Of a stretch of 64,000 nt of DNA, positions 48,505 to 60,520 are shown piece after piece. The first letter of the stretch is position 1, and every line of letters starts with the position of its first letter. Both the position numbers and the translations under genes were made by a program. Source of the stretch: Bathymodiolus brooksi (Eukaryota; Mollusca; Bivalvia; Mytilida; Modiolidae); assembly GCA_963680875.1 (NCBI GenBank), contig OY804582.1, positions 56,810,646 to 56,874,645 on the forward strand, given 5' to 3'. The notes beneath the pieces are model-generated. The model did not search any database and was not told the origin of the DNA. It was given only the letters and a program-made list of their open reading frames with translations.

Positions 48505-49045
48505 ATTTACATATTGAAGACGAAGGTCATATGTTATTCAAATGCCCAATATATGAAACTGAAAGGGCTACATTACTGATATACATTCAAGATAATTGTA
48601 AAAATTTTGAACATCTGAGTCCGAACAATAAGTTGATTTGGCTTCTTAGTAGTGAAGACACTCTGTTATTAAATAAACTTGCTGTCTTCCTAAACAAAAG
48701 TTTTGAAATACGGAAGAACCATACATTGCAAATGTAACCTTACTTAAAGATAAAATAGTATTCATGATATGAACACCATGCTATATCTGCATCATATTAT
48801 ATTTGTATAATATATATTTTTTATGTATATTATAATATTAGCTATAAACTGCCATAGTTTGTTCTGCCTATGGGTGGTTTCCCCCCTGCAGTGTCGATCA
48901 TCTATACTTGTTTTTATTCTTTTTATATATGTCATATATGTTACTAATCATCAAAATCATTGTAAGTGTAAAAATGCAAATGTCTGTAATTCTGTGCTCT
49001 CACGGGCTTCTTGATTGATTTAATAAAACTATTCTATTCTTATTG
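48505..49045 (+). mobile_element. LINE 3' end with C-terminal zinc-knuckle-like segment
   Basis: The frame reads YLHIEDEGHMLFKCPIYETE, then a helical stretch to a stop at 48735-48737. H..LFKCPIY after an acidic E-D-E matches the C-terminal Cys/His region after the RT of many LINEs. The 3' UTR ends GGGCTTCTTGATTGATTTAA then TAAAACTATTCTATTCTT, as LINE tails do. It is 5'-truncated, with no RT domain. Confidence 0.8.
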
Positions 49046-49614
49046 TTTTTAAGTGTTTTTTTCTTCTTTAATGATCAAATGATTTTACACCATCTGCTCT
49101 CATTGTCATACCATACATACGATATCGGTATCCTGTTGGTTAATTCTCTAGTAAGACTCCGACTGAATGTTTAACTACACACTCTTCGCGATTTGCCGGC
49201 AGGACATCATCTTAGAAAACTTTAAATGATAAAACAAAACCAAATACTACATCGAGCCCGTAACTAAACACCCGGAATCAAATCAACTTATATCAATTTG
49301 TGGCCGACGGTTGAACACGCTCAGATACTTACCACTCATGAAGTATTGGCCGACGGTTGAACACGCTCAGATGCTTGCCACTCATTACCCGTATTTCAAG
49401 TTTCAACTTACAGAAAAACACTCGTACACATCAAACATTCATGAATAATTTAAAACATTTTGATTAGCCCCGACACGCGCTTTCCTTTATTTTTTAAAGG
49501 AGAGGATCTCCTTGCAAATTTAAATGATATAAAGAGGAAAGAAACCGATCGCTATTAATTGTGGTTTATCTAGGACGAATATGCTATATGGAATTGTCAG
49601 TTCCTTCCAATTTG
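49046..49614. other. Non-coding DNA with a short direct repeat
   Basis: 49302-49347 and 49348-49390 are direct repeats beginning GGCCGACGGTTGAACACGCT. They sit in a degraded repeat and no gene is seen. Confidence 0.5.
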
Positions 49615-49670
49615 GCGACATAACTGAAATATTGTTGAAAGTGGCGTTAAACACCATAACCCTAACCCTA
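49615..49670 (+). mobile_element. SINE tail fragment
   Basis: Only the 3' core, ending CACCATAACCCTAACCC. The CCCTAA text is SINE tail, not telomeric repeat. Confidence 0.7.
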
Positions 49671-50456
49671 ATCCAATTTGGCTAATAGAAAAATTTGAGT
49701 GATGTTATGTTGCTATGGCAATTACTAAATACAAATACAGATCAGCTACAGAAAAGTAATCCCGAAACGATGGTTCTCCAATGAATTGTTCAACGGAAGA
49801 CGAATGTATAATATCCATGCGTTGTATGATTACCGACGATGTTAGATATATTCTACAAATCAAGATTACAATGTGAAAAGCTAACGACGCCGACGGACCC
49901 CGGGAGGTGAATTCAGAAAAAAAATCACTCGTGCCACTCTGGTCATGTGAAATAAAAGCCATATATCGTAGACTCGGGGTTCTCCACTATTGATCTAACA
50001 AAATTCCGTTTGGGGTCATGTCATACAATCTTTTCATATGCAAGACAGTTAAATTATATTGACCAATCGGACAACAGCTCTTGATGTTTATTCTGTTTTT
50101 GATACCTAAAGATTTAGTAGGCTGATCTCTGATTGGTTTTCCTATTCACCTGGACTGTATAGTTCTAGTGAAATATATAAACGCTCACTCAAAACATATA
50201 AATATATTAAAGCATAGCATGAAGGACCAAGAGTGAACGAACACATGGCGATCAGACCAAAAATGAACGAACACGGTACGAAGAATGGACCTGATATACC
50301 AAATGATCATTCAATTACATATCTGATAACAAAAATATTTCTTTGGTTTCCATGACGTTTCCCCGCCCAGTTCCATTAGGTTCTATCAATGTTGGTGGGC
50401 AAAATATAGTGAGCCATATAAAATCAAAAAGATATAAATATCACGTGCGTTATTAT
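49671..50456. other. Non-coding DNA
   Basis: Nothing recognisable. Confidence 0.35.
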
Positions 50457-51010
50457 TTAAAGAGGCATTAGCTACGATTTTGACCAACAAAATTATATGT
50501 TTTGGAAATTGGTAAATAGCTTTAAAATGATGAAATAAAGGTAAATATTTCACATTAAACAGCTTATCGTACCACTTTTTGCCTTTTGAGAACGAAAATT
50601 ACCATCGATTTATTATTTCCTTTCAAGCAAATAATTTGACCTCGCTTTCTCCGTATGCATCTGACCTTACCAGTGACAGGTAAAAACGAATAAGTTGTAT
50701 TTTGTCGCTTATTAACTGCAAATTTGCATGGTTCTTTGTTCGTAATTAACGCTGACTAAAAGCAGATTCACAGAAAATAAGAAATAAGTGCATTGTTGTA
50801 CTGATTAAATGACGATTCGGCAAACCCCGTAAATAATGCTGATAATTAATAAGATGGCGTCCATTTCTTGATCGATCTCAAAACACGAGCAGTTGCACCT
50901 TTTTTCCCTGATGCGCGTACATTTCATAACATTTATAAGTTCCAGAACCACGTTTTATTAAGGCATCAATCATATCTGATAGTTTTTATGGGTAGATAAT
51001 GCCCCTTTAA
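50457..51010. mobile_element. TTAA MITE, copy 2 (complete, 546 bp plus TSDs)
   Basis: TTAA occurs at 50457-50460 and 51007-51010. Tips are AGAGGCATTAGCTACG and, inverted, AGGGGCATTATCTACC. They share the spaced pattern AGGG..ATT.TCTACC with the tips of the 6.47-kb TTAA transposon. No ORF. Near-identical interior to 19514-20082. Confidence 0.8.
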
Positions 51011-51920
51011 GTAGTGATTATAATGACAAATGATCAGACAACTAGAGATTATTTATTTCTGTTTGAAGTGTTATATACTTGGTTGCTTTAAGTAAACCAG
51101 AGGCCCTCCAGAGCATGTATCGCTTGTAGACCTGATTTATATAAACAATGAAAATAAATTTGAAAAAATCCTAAATTTACTTTCCGACAATGATGGTCAT
51201 CTTGAATTTCAGATCAACACAAACAAGGTTGACCCCAGTGTCATTTATGGTTGAATTAGTTTAAATTTGTGAAATAGTTTACAAGAGGCTGCTGGTATGT
51301 ATTTCCTGTAGGTCTCTATGCTATACTATGGTATATTGTGGCAACAGTCTTGGATTTTAGATCAATATCATCTATGCATGATTTGATTTAAATGTATTAA
51401 GCAGTTTCTTGGGTGATTCTACTTTTCTGAATTTCCAACAGGAATATGTTCTGTGATGACAGCCTTCTTGGAATTCACAAAGAAAATAAAAAAGTTTGCA
51501 ACTCATGTATGTGATTTGGTTTAAATATGTGAAATTATATTTTGGAGAATGTAATTATATGCATTTCTCATATTGGTCTTATGTTAAACTAAGTTTTGTA
51601 GTTGTGGTTATTTTTAATTTTTGACTGACAGTAAAACCTCAAAATAACCAGAGAAACATACAAATAACATTTCTATATATTCATAATTCAATCTTAAAAA
51701 CGCTTTCTTCTATGAAAAGTGATGGTGATGATAAATACCAACATTTCAACATATAAAATAAAGCATTGATGGTTTATGTGAAATATACCCAGATATTTAA
51801 ACCATATGATCTAATAATATACAGTTTAACCTCGTGTCAAAGTTGAAAGGTCATGGGAGCTATCATTTTAGTTCAAAGTAGCACATTATTTGAGTTATCA
51901 AGGCAATCTCTGGAAACAGT
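51011..51920. other. AT-rich non-coding DNA
   Basis: Nothing recognisable. Confidence 0.35.
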
Positions 51921-52097
51921 TACAGTGAAACCTGTCTAATACAAACCCTGAATAAATCAGAATCCTGTACAAACTAAACTTTTAATAAAGTTCCAATGCA
52001 GGAAATCTTTGTTAATTAACCTGTATAACCCAAACTCTTGTCTATTCTGAACACACAAGTTGGCCGGTCTCAAAGAGGTTCGATTTTAATCACTGTA
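51921..52097. mobile_element. MITE, mariner-like, TA-flanked, second copy
   Basis: Ends are TACAGTGAAACCTGTCTAAT and, inverted, TACAGTGATTAAAATCGAAC. Similar length (177 bp) and left end to 8893-9072, more diverged inside. Confidence 0.65.
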
Positions 52098-52394
52098 CTA
52101 TAAATGGACCATATTCTTTCTTCTAGTTATCCAAGATCAAGATAACAAGGTTTTTGACGGTATCAAGAAGTCTAGCGTACATGAAGAATAGACCAACTTA
52201 TATACTTGTCCAATAGCAGAAACGATCCTTTTATTATATTTTTGGTGTTGGAGCTAAAATAGACATCTGCCAATTGAAGATATGTTTCTATCAAGTGTTC
52301 TTTGGTGTTACTTGGGGGAGCGGGTCGGGCATAATCCGTTGAGCTAATTACCGTTTATTAAACATATCAAAAGCGACAATGTTTTAATTTTCCT

Positions 52395-53256
52395 ATGTAT
52401 CAAATGCGCCAGAAAACAGAGCTCAAAAGCGCTAATTTTACCTGTACAGAAGAAATATTTGCTGATGGTACTTTTAAATGGTGCCCAAAGTACTTTCAAC
52501 AGCTTTATACTATTCACGGTTTCAAAAATGGACATTACATTCCGTTGGTCTTCTGTCCTTTGCCATCTAAATCGTGAGATTGTCACAGAAAAAGGCTTTC
52601 TTTGCTTAATAAATGTTGCGCGAATTCGAATGTTGTTGTACGTTTGGCTACCATTCATCTAGTCTTTGAGGAGACAATGCATACAGTGGGTAAAGAACTG
52701 TACCCAGAAGCAGTGATTAAATCCTGCAGATTTCACCTTCGTCAATCTTGATGGCGAAAAATACAGAGTGACTAGCTAAGGAATACAAACTTAATGAGAG
52801 TGATTAGTAAATACATCATTATTTTGGTTTAGCATTTCTTAGACCAGAAAATGTTGGAGACAGCTTCGCAGAAGACTTCCCCAGATATACCAAACACGAC
52901 AAAAGGGTAGAAACGTTTGCCGATTAAGTCTTGTCGACATATATAGAAGACAGTGCTTTGTTTCCACCTTCTGTATGGGCAGAGATACCTTCTACTGCTA
53001 GGCGAACAAATAATGGACCAGAGACGTTTCATGCCCATTATAATGAACAGCTTTATGCATGCACCCATCTATGTTCGTCTTTCTGGATAGCATTATTAAA
53101 ATTCAGGCTACCACATATATCAAGTCACAGAGTACAAGCAATGACGCAGTCAGAAGTCGTCATAATTCCGAGAAAGAAACTGTTGTGTTGGAAAAGTATA
53201 GGAAGTTTGAAAGAGGAGAATTGAGTCGTAGAGACTGTTTGTATATTGAGCTATAA
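52395..53256 (+). pseudogene. MULE-type transposase, broken
   Basis: Pieces of a Mutator-like transposase appear in order across changing frames. 52395-52577 encodes FADGTFKWCPKYFQQLYTIH, the first catalytic-Asp (DGTF) region, followed by GHYIPLVFCPLPSKS and a stop. 52653-52760 (same frame) has ELYPEAVIKSCRFHLRQS, then a stop, then WRKIQ, i.e. the C-x-FH motif. 52931-53058 in another frame gives YIEDSALFPPSVWAE and RRTNNGPETFHAHYNEQL, the C-terminal RTNN..E.FH motif. 53059-53256 in a third frame continues to a stop. At least two frameshifts and several stops make it non-functional. No TIRs found around it. Confidence 0.85.
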
Positions 53257-54100
53257 CTTTCAACCTTTGATTTGAAACCAGAACTTCGTTTTACCTGTAT
53301 ATACCTCATGTTTTATTTTTTAACTTTCTAATTAAAACAAGATCGCTACACGTAGCCATATGTCCCCCGCCGCAATAGAAAGAAGTGTAATGAGAGTATG
53401 TTATCCATGTGATATATTAATATCAGTAAAGGTATACCCTCTACTGTGTTTTCAAAATTAAAAAGTCTGAATATATCAGCCCTTTAGGAAGACAGAAAAA
53501 CTATGGCATTTGATATAAAAGGTTGATTACCTCCTCTTGCAAATGTTAGACCAGAAATAAACTGTTTGAGGTCTTTCACATATAACCTTTTGCTAAGTGT
53601 CTAAACAAGATCCAACTATGATACAGTAGGTCGAAAAAGGTCAAAGTCCCATATTCCACAACATTTGTCGAATTAAAATGGCAGCATAGCAGGCTCAATT
53701 ACATATTATGACTAACAATCCTACCATACATGAACACATTCTGATGAACGGTTTCAGGAGTTACGTTCACAAGATCTTACTCTGTTACACGATATATAAA
53801 ATAGTCAAAGTCCCATAACTCCTGTTTAGGTCCTTTGGCTTACTTGCTCTTAAAAGACTTTTAAATTATTTGGCCTTCAAATCTTTTCACTATGAGTGTA
53901 TCTGATGAAGATTATTCCAGAAACGTGTTGTGTGCACTAAATTAGATAGTTAAACCTATCTTATGTGACCTTCCAAGGGAACAGTGAAATATGGTCACAT
54001 AAAACAGGTGGTTGCTTAATACAGGTTTAATTGATATGGAATGCACTGTGAAGAGAAATAAAATCTAAGGTCACATAATACAAGATGTTGTTTAATAGAG
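53257..54100. other. Non-coding DNA
   Basis: Nothing recognisable. It may include the 3' flank of the MULE remnant. Confidence 0.35.
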
Positions 54101-54189
54101 GTGGTCACTAAAGCAGGTTTGACTATATCTACATTTTTATTGGTACATCACATACACAAGAACATGTGTACCAGTAAAAAAATAACTCA

Positions 54190-54540
54190 CCATTTTCAAA
54201 TCGCTTTTGTCACTATCACATTCCTCATGTGGGAAAAACCCTACATATCAATTTTCGTTGAAATTGGAGCACTTCGAAATTTTACGCATTTTGGTGGCCA
54301 TCTTAGAAATGGCTGCCAAAATGACCGCCATTTTGAAATCGTATTGGTCACGATCACATTCCTCTAAAAATCCCTAAATATCAATTTTCTTTATAATTGG
54401 AGCATTGGAGCACTTCGAAAATGCAATGGCCGCCATTTTTAAATCGTATTTGTCACTATCACATTCCTCAGGCCGAAAATCTTCTAAATATCAATTTTCG
54501 TTGAAATTGTAGCACTTTGAAAAATTAGAATTTTGCCCAA
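54190..54540. repeat. Three diverged tandem units, about 120-150 bp
   Basis: Each unit has ATTTT(C/G/T)AAATCG, a GTCAC(T/G)ATCACATTCCTC segment and AAATATCAATTTTC, then GGAGCACTTCGAAA or close variants. Confidence 0.75.
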
Positions 54541-54777
54541 TTTCGAACTTAAGCTAGATTCCTAATATAATGCTTGTGTGTAAGTTTGAAATCAATTGGT
54601 CCACAAATAAAAATCTTAGAGCGCTTACAACATATCTCGGACGGACGCCCCGCATTTCCATATCCCCCGCTCTGCGGGGGACAAAAAATGACTTTAAGTC
54701 TGCCAGTGTAAACTGCTGTTCCCCAGGCCGGAAAAAAGGAGGAGTCAAAAAATAGGGGCAAATGTATATTTTATTTT

Positions 54778-54900
54778 TGGTGCAAATAATACCAAAGGTT
54801 TTAAAAATGTATTGGTGCAAATAATACCAAAGGTTTTAAAAATGTATTGGCGCAAATAATACCAAAGGTTTTAAAAATGTATTGGTGCAAATGATCGCAT
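54778..54900. repeat. Short tandem repeat, unit about 35 bp, 3-4 copies
   Basis: GTGCAAATAATACCAAAGGT then TTTAAAAATGTATT repeats; the last copy is partial. Confidence 0.85.
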
Positions 54901-54927
54901 TTTTGGCGCAAACACATATCGTCCAGC

Positions 54928-55140
54928 GGGTCGTTGTGGTGATGGTATAGTACTTGAATTTACAACTACCTGTGTAATCAGTGCCTATCCCCACTAAAAG
55001 TTGTGAGTTCGAATCCTGCTCATGGTGAAGTGTACTCGATACATTATGTGATAAAGGTCGTCCGATTTCCTCCACCAATAAAACTGAATGCCACGATATA
55101 AGTGAAATATTGCTGAAAGTGGAGCTAAACACCACAATCC
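54928..55140 (+). mobile_element. tRNA-headed SINE, near full length with internal deletion
   Basis: The head and B box (GTGAGTTCGAATCCTGC) are present. About 40 bp are lost before the tail block. Confidence 0.8.
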
Positions 55141-55973
55141 TATATTATTTCTAATTGGATTATATTGATAATTTACTAAAGAAAAAACACATGTTAAGTT
55201 GTATATAAAAATATTAACTTTATTCAACAATATCATTAACTTGCTTAAAGCTAAAAGTAAAAACAATGTATCAAAATAACAAAAATTTGGTCCCGTTCTT
55301 TGAAAATGTTTATGATAATTTACTATGTCAAATGAATCCATCAATTATCGACCAAAAGTTTTAGTACAAAAATGAACACTTTAAAAAAAAAAAGGTTAAA
55401 AACAATAAAATTTTAAAAATTAACATGTTTATAATGCTGTAAGATTATCCAATATCATTGATTGTCCTTAAGTCTAACTTTTAATTATGAAAATAAATGT
55501 CTTTCTTAAAAATCTAGTATACCGGTAATTATTTGCATGGCATCTAAATGATCTAAGGAAAATTTGTAGTACTGCCGATATCAGTCTTTGCCTTAATATT
55601 TTTCACCTACTTGCCCGAAAACCAAATTTAGAAAAAATTTCTAACGATTCAAACAAATTCTTTCATAATTTTCACTTGTCTTGGCTTCAGGAAAGTGGGT
55701 TATCACAAAGACTGCAATATCAAAGATCTGAGTGTATATTTACACAATTTCAATTTTGTATTTCTTACAATATTTTCTTATCTTATACATAGAATTAATA
55801 ACAAAGATATAACAGTGAACTTATTAATTAACAATACATTATAATAATTCACATTATTTAAAAATCAATAGCACTTCTTCACTGAACTGAAAGTTCAGTC
55901 ATGTCAAGTTTCATAAAATTGAGTATCAAAATGACTAGAGCACCACATAATTTATTCAAATTGTTAATTGTCT
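55141..55973. other. 3' flank or 3' UTR of the minus-strand protocadherin-like gene
   Basis: AT-rich, no element recognised. At least part is probably 3' UTR of the gene ending at 55974. Confidence 0.4.
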
Positions 55974-56401
55974 TCATACGAACACATCTTGGATTTTTTC
56001 TAACATTAGTTCCACTGGGAAATCGTCTGCTTCGATCGTGTAACTCCCTGATGTTGTCGTATTATCATCGTCATCATAACCAGTGTTTAAACTATCCATA
56101 GTTTCGTCTAAACATTGTCTCTGATGCAGACCTTTTTGAAAATGTCCGTATGATATGTGATCTCTGTCGCTGTATGGTAAATGACGATTTTGATTTTGAT
56201 GTACGTTTTCATAAAATGGATGATTTGGCGGGTCTCTTGGACTGCTCATATTGGTCTGTATTAATGGTGTTACAGGTGCCATTTTATTAACTTTATATGA
56301 TGTGGTATGAGGAGGATGAGGGGGTATGCTTTGTTTGTGAGGAGGCGTTCCTCTTCTTCCTTGTTGTTGACTGGGAAATAAGAGGTATTTTCTTAAATCT
56401 T
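55974..56401 (-). CDS. Terminal coding exon, probable protocadherin-like cytoplasmic tail (right copy)
   Basis: The exon starts at 56401 after an acceptor TTTTTATTTACAG, enters in phase 1 (G from exon B plus AA gives Glu) and ends at the stop 55976-55974. It encodes 142 further residues: a Pro/Gln/His-rich stretch (PPHKQSIPPHPPHTT), NRHLPYSDRDHISYG, then ETMDSLNTGYDDDD and NTTTSGSYTIEADDF, ending LEKIQDVFV. The acidic run followed by TTTSGSYT is, as I recall, found near the C-terminus of invertebrate protocadherins. VFV fits a class II PDZ ligand. No signal or membrane segment, as expected for a tail. The open frame extends upstream of 56401, but that part is intron. Confidence 0.65.
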
Positions 56402-57016
56402 CTGTAAATAAAAAGAATAAGATTGTTAGACAAGAATTCATTTAAAGGCAAACACAACATTTCTTTTTATCATTTAGAAAGAAAGGATATGGATGTAAAT
56501 GAACATGAGAGACTATCCAACCTTAGAGTAGACACAAATTAAAGTAAAGGAGCAGTGCGTTTATTGGTGTTCTATATTTCAGTCACAGTAAGGTCTTCAA
56601 CAATAAAAATAACCCAGACCCTATGCCTGCAGTTGAGCGGTACTCTTTACTTCCTCCATAAACACTACATTCTTTTTATCATATTAAGCTAATTTTACAG
56701 TTCAGTATAGTTGTACTTATATCACTGTAATAATATAGGGGTTGTCGTGGTCGTGATCATATGGTAGTTGGATTTACAACTACCTGTGCAATCATTGCTT
56801 ATCACCACTGACGTCAGTTTAAATCCTGCTCATGGCGAGGTGTACTTGATACAACATTATGTGATAAAGTTTGTCAGTAACTTGCGACAGGTCGGTGGTT
56901 TTCTCCATGTACTCTGGTTTCCTCCACCAATAAAAGTGACTGCCACGATATAACTGAAATATTGTTGAAAGTGGCATTAAACACCAAAAACCAACCAACT
57001 AACCAAAAATATTTAC
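56402..57016 (-). other. Phase-1 intron keeping the unexpanded minisatellite precursors
   Basis: It runs from a GTAAAT donor to a TTTACAG acceptor (615 bp). Beside a SINE (56740-56995), 56461-56655 read on the minus strand aligns with the left paralogue's intron: AGAGTACCGCTCAACTGCAG, then one copy of the 114-bp-unit sequence (GAAGACCTTACTGTGACTG), then one copy of the 66-bp-unit sequence (GGATAGTCTCTCATGTTCAT and TTACATCCATATCC). Confidence 0.85.
56740..56995 (+). mobile_element. tRNA-headed SINE, full length, in intron of the minus gene
   Basis: The head starts TTGTCGTGGTCGTGATCATA; the B box is degraded (TCAGTTTAAATCCTGC); the tail ends CACCAAAAACCAACCAAC. It sits about 20 bp from the splice donor of exon 57017-57137. 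Confidence 0.85.
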
Positions 57017-57137
57017 CTGATTGGTGTGATTTAGACATATTGTGATGATCATCATCTAGGCTACCTCTGCCACTATCACTTGGAATTGTCTCCCCTGATG
57101 TGTCGCTATGGTTATCGCCTGGTCGTCTGATCGGATG
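57017..57137 (-). CDS. Penultimate coding exon, probable protocadherin-like tail (right copy)
   Basis: 121 bp between an acceptor TTATTTCCAG and a GTAAAT donor; enters phase 0, leaves phase 1. It encodes HPIRRPGDNHSDTSGETIP, then SDSGRGSLDDDHHNMSKSHQ. The SDSGRG patch and both phases match the exon at 4086-4191 on the other strand, which marks the two genes as paralogues in opposite orientation. Confidence 0.68.
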
Positions 57138-57305
57138 CTGGAAATAAAGAAAAAGTTCATTATTATATATATTCTATATCTTTATTTCAGATAATTAAAA
57201 TAACCTTTTCTTTGAAATCCCTTTTTTCCACTTCTTAAATCTTTGAAAATACATAAAACAATGTAAGTATAACAAATACATTACTGGTATAAATCACAAT
57301 TGCCT

Positions 57306-57864
57306 AAAAGCCCCATTGACACTATCAAATACTTTGTCAAAGAAAACTTGGGCAAAGTTTTCTTTGTCAAATTTGTTTGTAGATGGTTTATTCTTGGGTG
57401 GGAATTTCATGTAAACATCAATAAAAGATGGATCCAACCAACCTAAAAAAAAGGTAATACCTTGGTTTTTCTGTATGTGTACTGTGTTTTGCAATTGCGA
57501 CACAAAGACTAAGAAATCGTCAAAGGAATAGTCTCCCTTTCTCTTCCACTCTCATCCCTTTCCTTGTACCCTTTTTTCTGGCTCTCAACCCTGCCCATCT
57601 AGCCAGGATCTGGTGCTTTCTCTACTTTTTTGAACATGTGCTTTTGTTTTGAAACACAAATGATGTAAATCCTAAACTGAATTCTGATTGATTGATTACC
57701 ATCAAAGGAAATAAAACTTTGGAGAAAAGTAGGATGGAGTTCTACTCCATCAAAGTTTGTCCAAGTTTTTGGTCAAAATTTTCTTTGACGGTTAACACTG
57801 TCAAAAACTGATCATAAACTTTGTGCAAGTTTTCTTTGACTTTGAGAGTGTCAAACAGGCTTTA
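57306..57864. mobile_element. MITE with TTGACACT...TCAAA inverted ends
   Basis: Left TAAAAGCCCCATTGACACT and right, inverted, TTAAAGCCTGTTTGACACT. Both continue into TCAAAGAAAACTTG-type text. It lies in the intron between exons 57017-57137 and 60521-60694. Confidence 0.65.
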
Positions 57865-59360
57865 ATATATTCACAACCATCGAACATATGTGGATATCTG
57901 AAAAATCATGCATTATTTAAATATGACCACATTAATTCATAAATGTATAATTTACGAGGAAATCATAAATTTCTGCTGTGACCTAGAATAACTTATCTAG
58001 ATGAACATCGATTTAATATCACAAATAACTGTCAAACTTAAGAAAATTATTAACAATATATTTTTTAACATGTTAAATTTCTCACTGCTAAATGGACATT
58101 AAGAATTGTTTATACCCGACTAATATTCAATTTTCTTCTGATATCATCTGAGCTATAAATAAAATTTATCAAATTTTTCCACACCTTATAGTCACATTGT
58201 AAACACGATGCTATTGTTAGGGTATGCAAGGTTAATATTTGAACTATTTTAGCAGATAAAAAAAATTGGTCTTCTACGGTATACTGCTCAGGGAAGTGTC
58301 CAGCGTTATATTCAGTCTTCGGTAAACATTGTGATTTAGACCTTTAATCGTAGCGGATAAGTTAAACCTATGATCTTTAACTGTTTTAATTAACAAAGAG
58401 CTCAAATTGTTCCAACATTTATCCATTTTTCCAGTTCAAAAATCACGTAAAGTTTATCCAAGTTTGAACAATACAGTTTCTTTGCCACTTGAACAAGTGT
58501 AAAACTGTTTAATCATGCTCAAATTTGCCACTTAACAAAACCACATGGCGTAAAATTAATTCCAAAATATCTTTTGTTTCCGAATCAAATTTAAATCTTT
58601 ATTCTGTTCTTCTTATTTGTCTAGTGTTTGATGTTGTTTTTAAATGGATTACGGTTACATAAAGTATAACTGTTTCAAAACGAACAATATATTTGTTTTG
58701 AAAGAAAACTAATTTCCCCCCACAAAATCTTAAAATAATAATATTTTATGTTTTAATTGACAAATTAAGCATTAAATCCTTGCAAAGATATAACTTTTCT
58801 ATGACCTTAAAAAAATAGGCTAAACTAAAAGGTCATCAGTTTTGTTTAAAATTATTATCTTGGCCCACAGCTAGGCTTTTATATAAATATCTGTAATAAA
58901 ATAGGAATTTGCGCCAAAAACTAAAATTGGGAATTTACTGTATACTATATGAAAAAACTGGCGATAGCTTTATTTATTTACATAGTAAGACCTGAAAGAG
59001 CCACATAACATAATGCTAATACAGAGCAAATAACCTTGGTGAAACCAAAAATTGTGAGAAAAAAAAAATACAGTGGAAAAGGACCCCCTCTCCATTTTTG
59101 TAATTAAAAAAAATGTTTAGTACGGTAATCAACATTCTTAAAATTTCACTTAAAATATGTTATATAAAATTTTACTATACATATATCTCCGTAAGTTCAC
59201 ATTTTTTTGGGCTAATACAAAATAAATGCAGACTCTTTCCTCAAGTGCCTATGATTTTCACATTAATTTTTGTGATACCCCAAAATTCAGATTAATAATG
59301 AATTACTGTAATAATACTTTTGCTTAGTAGTCTGTGTGAGTACACACAATAATTTAGGAA
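57865..59360. other. Intron sequence, AT-rich
   Basis: Nothing recognisable. Confidence 0.35.
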
Positions 59361-59606
59361 CCAGGGGTCTGTTGTTGAACTTGTGATTAAGCTAATCATA
59401 TGATTAGCCCTAATTACATGTTTAATTCCTAATCACATAATTAACTAATGAAATGATAAAATATGATTAGTTAATACATTGGTTAAAAACAGTTCAGCAA
59501 CAGAATTTAATCATTGCATTAGCTAAGTATGTGACTTGGAATTAAAAATGTAATTAGGGCTAATCATATGATTAGTTTAATCACAAATTCAACAACGGAC
59601 CCCAGG
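59361..59606. mobile_element. Palindromic MITE, 246 bp
   Basis: Inverted arms of about 70 bp: CCAGGGGTCTGTTGTTGAAC, and from the right CCTGGGGTCCGTTGTTGAAT. Both contain CTAATCATATGATTAGCCCT. GGGGTCYGTTG tips recall Harbinger/ISL2EU-type MITEs, but the TSD is unclear. Confidence 0.8.
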
Positions 59607-60254
59607 TATTGACTACTACAACAGTCGTTTTCCAAGTAGATACAGGAGGTGTGTACTATACAACAACATTTACGGTAAATCAATTTTTTTGTGGTATAAA
59701 TGATTTGATTTGAAAAGCACAGCCCCCATACTGATAACAGTAACACCCATACTTGGATCACAAATCTTTTTTCAAAGAGAATTAATAATATAATATCTTA
59801 TCTCTCAGAATACAATAACTTTTTACATTTCCATTTTTGACTGAAAATGTTATAAAAGAAATATCTCTTCACATGAATTTTGTGTAAAAATTTAATTTAA
59901 AATTAAAATAACTATCTGCCCATTATCTGATATGCATAGCAGGAAGAGTGGGTTTTAAAAAAGGAAAGTTCAATTCAATGATTTTCTGAAGATAACACAT
60001 TATCTCCTATTTATTTCAGAAAAAATTATATTATAGGTACAAATTTAACCAGAAGAATGCATTGTAATGTATCTATTGAAAGGTTAAATAGAGGGCAGTT
60101 CTCCAATAATCTATGTTTGATTTTTATTATTATAAATCCTTTTATAAAATAGTATAGTTCTTCAGTATAAGAAAAAGTGCATATTATTCTTTCTGTAAAG
60201 GTTACAGGTATTACGCAAGTCTTTTTGAAAAGGTTACTGGTATAAGTTTGGTTT
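59607..60254. other. Intron sequence, AT-rich
   Basis: Nothing recognisable. Confidence 0.35.
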
Positions 60255-60472
60255 GATTATGGTGTTTACCTCCACTTAACAATATTTCAGTTAAATCGTG
60301 GCAGTCATGAGGAAACCGGAATACCCAGAGAAAACAACCGACCTGTCACTGACAAACTTTATCACATAATGTTGTATCGAGTACACCTCCCCATGAACTG
60401 GGTTCGAACTCACAACTTTAGTGGTGATAGGCACTGATTGCACAGGTAGTTGTAAATCCAACTACCATGACT
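60255..60472 (-). mobile_element. tRNA-headed SINE, small internal deletions
   Basis: The tail core is intact but the CAGTTTTATTGG block is lost. Ends at GTAGTTGTAAATCCAACTAC of the head, about 50 bp from the exon at 60521. Confidence 0.8.
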
Positions 60473-60520
60473 GCCCCCTCCCCCCTAATTTGAATTAGGA
60501 AAAAAAATCTTGAATCTTAC

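Noticed and set aside
49650..49672. Interstitial telomeric repeat (CCCTAACCCTAA)
   Set aside because: Only two units, explained by the tail of a SINE copy.
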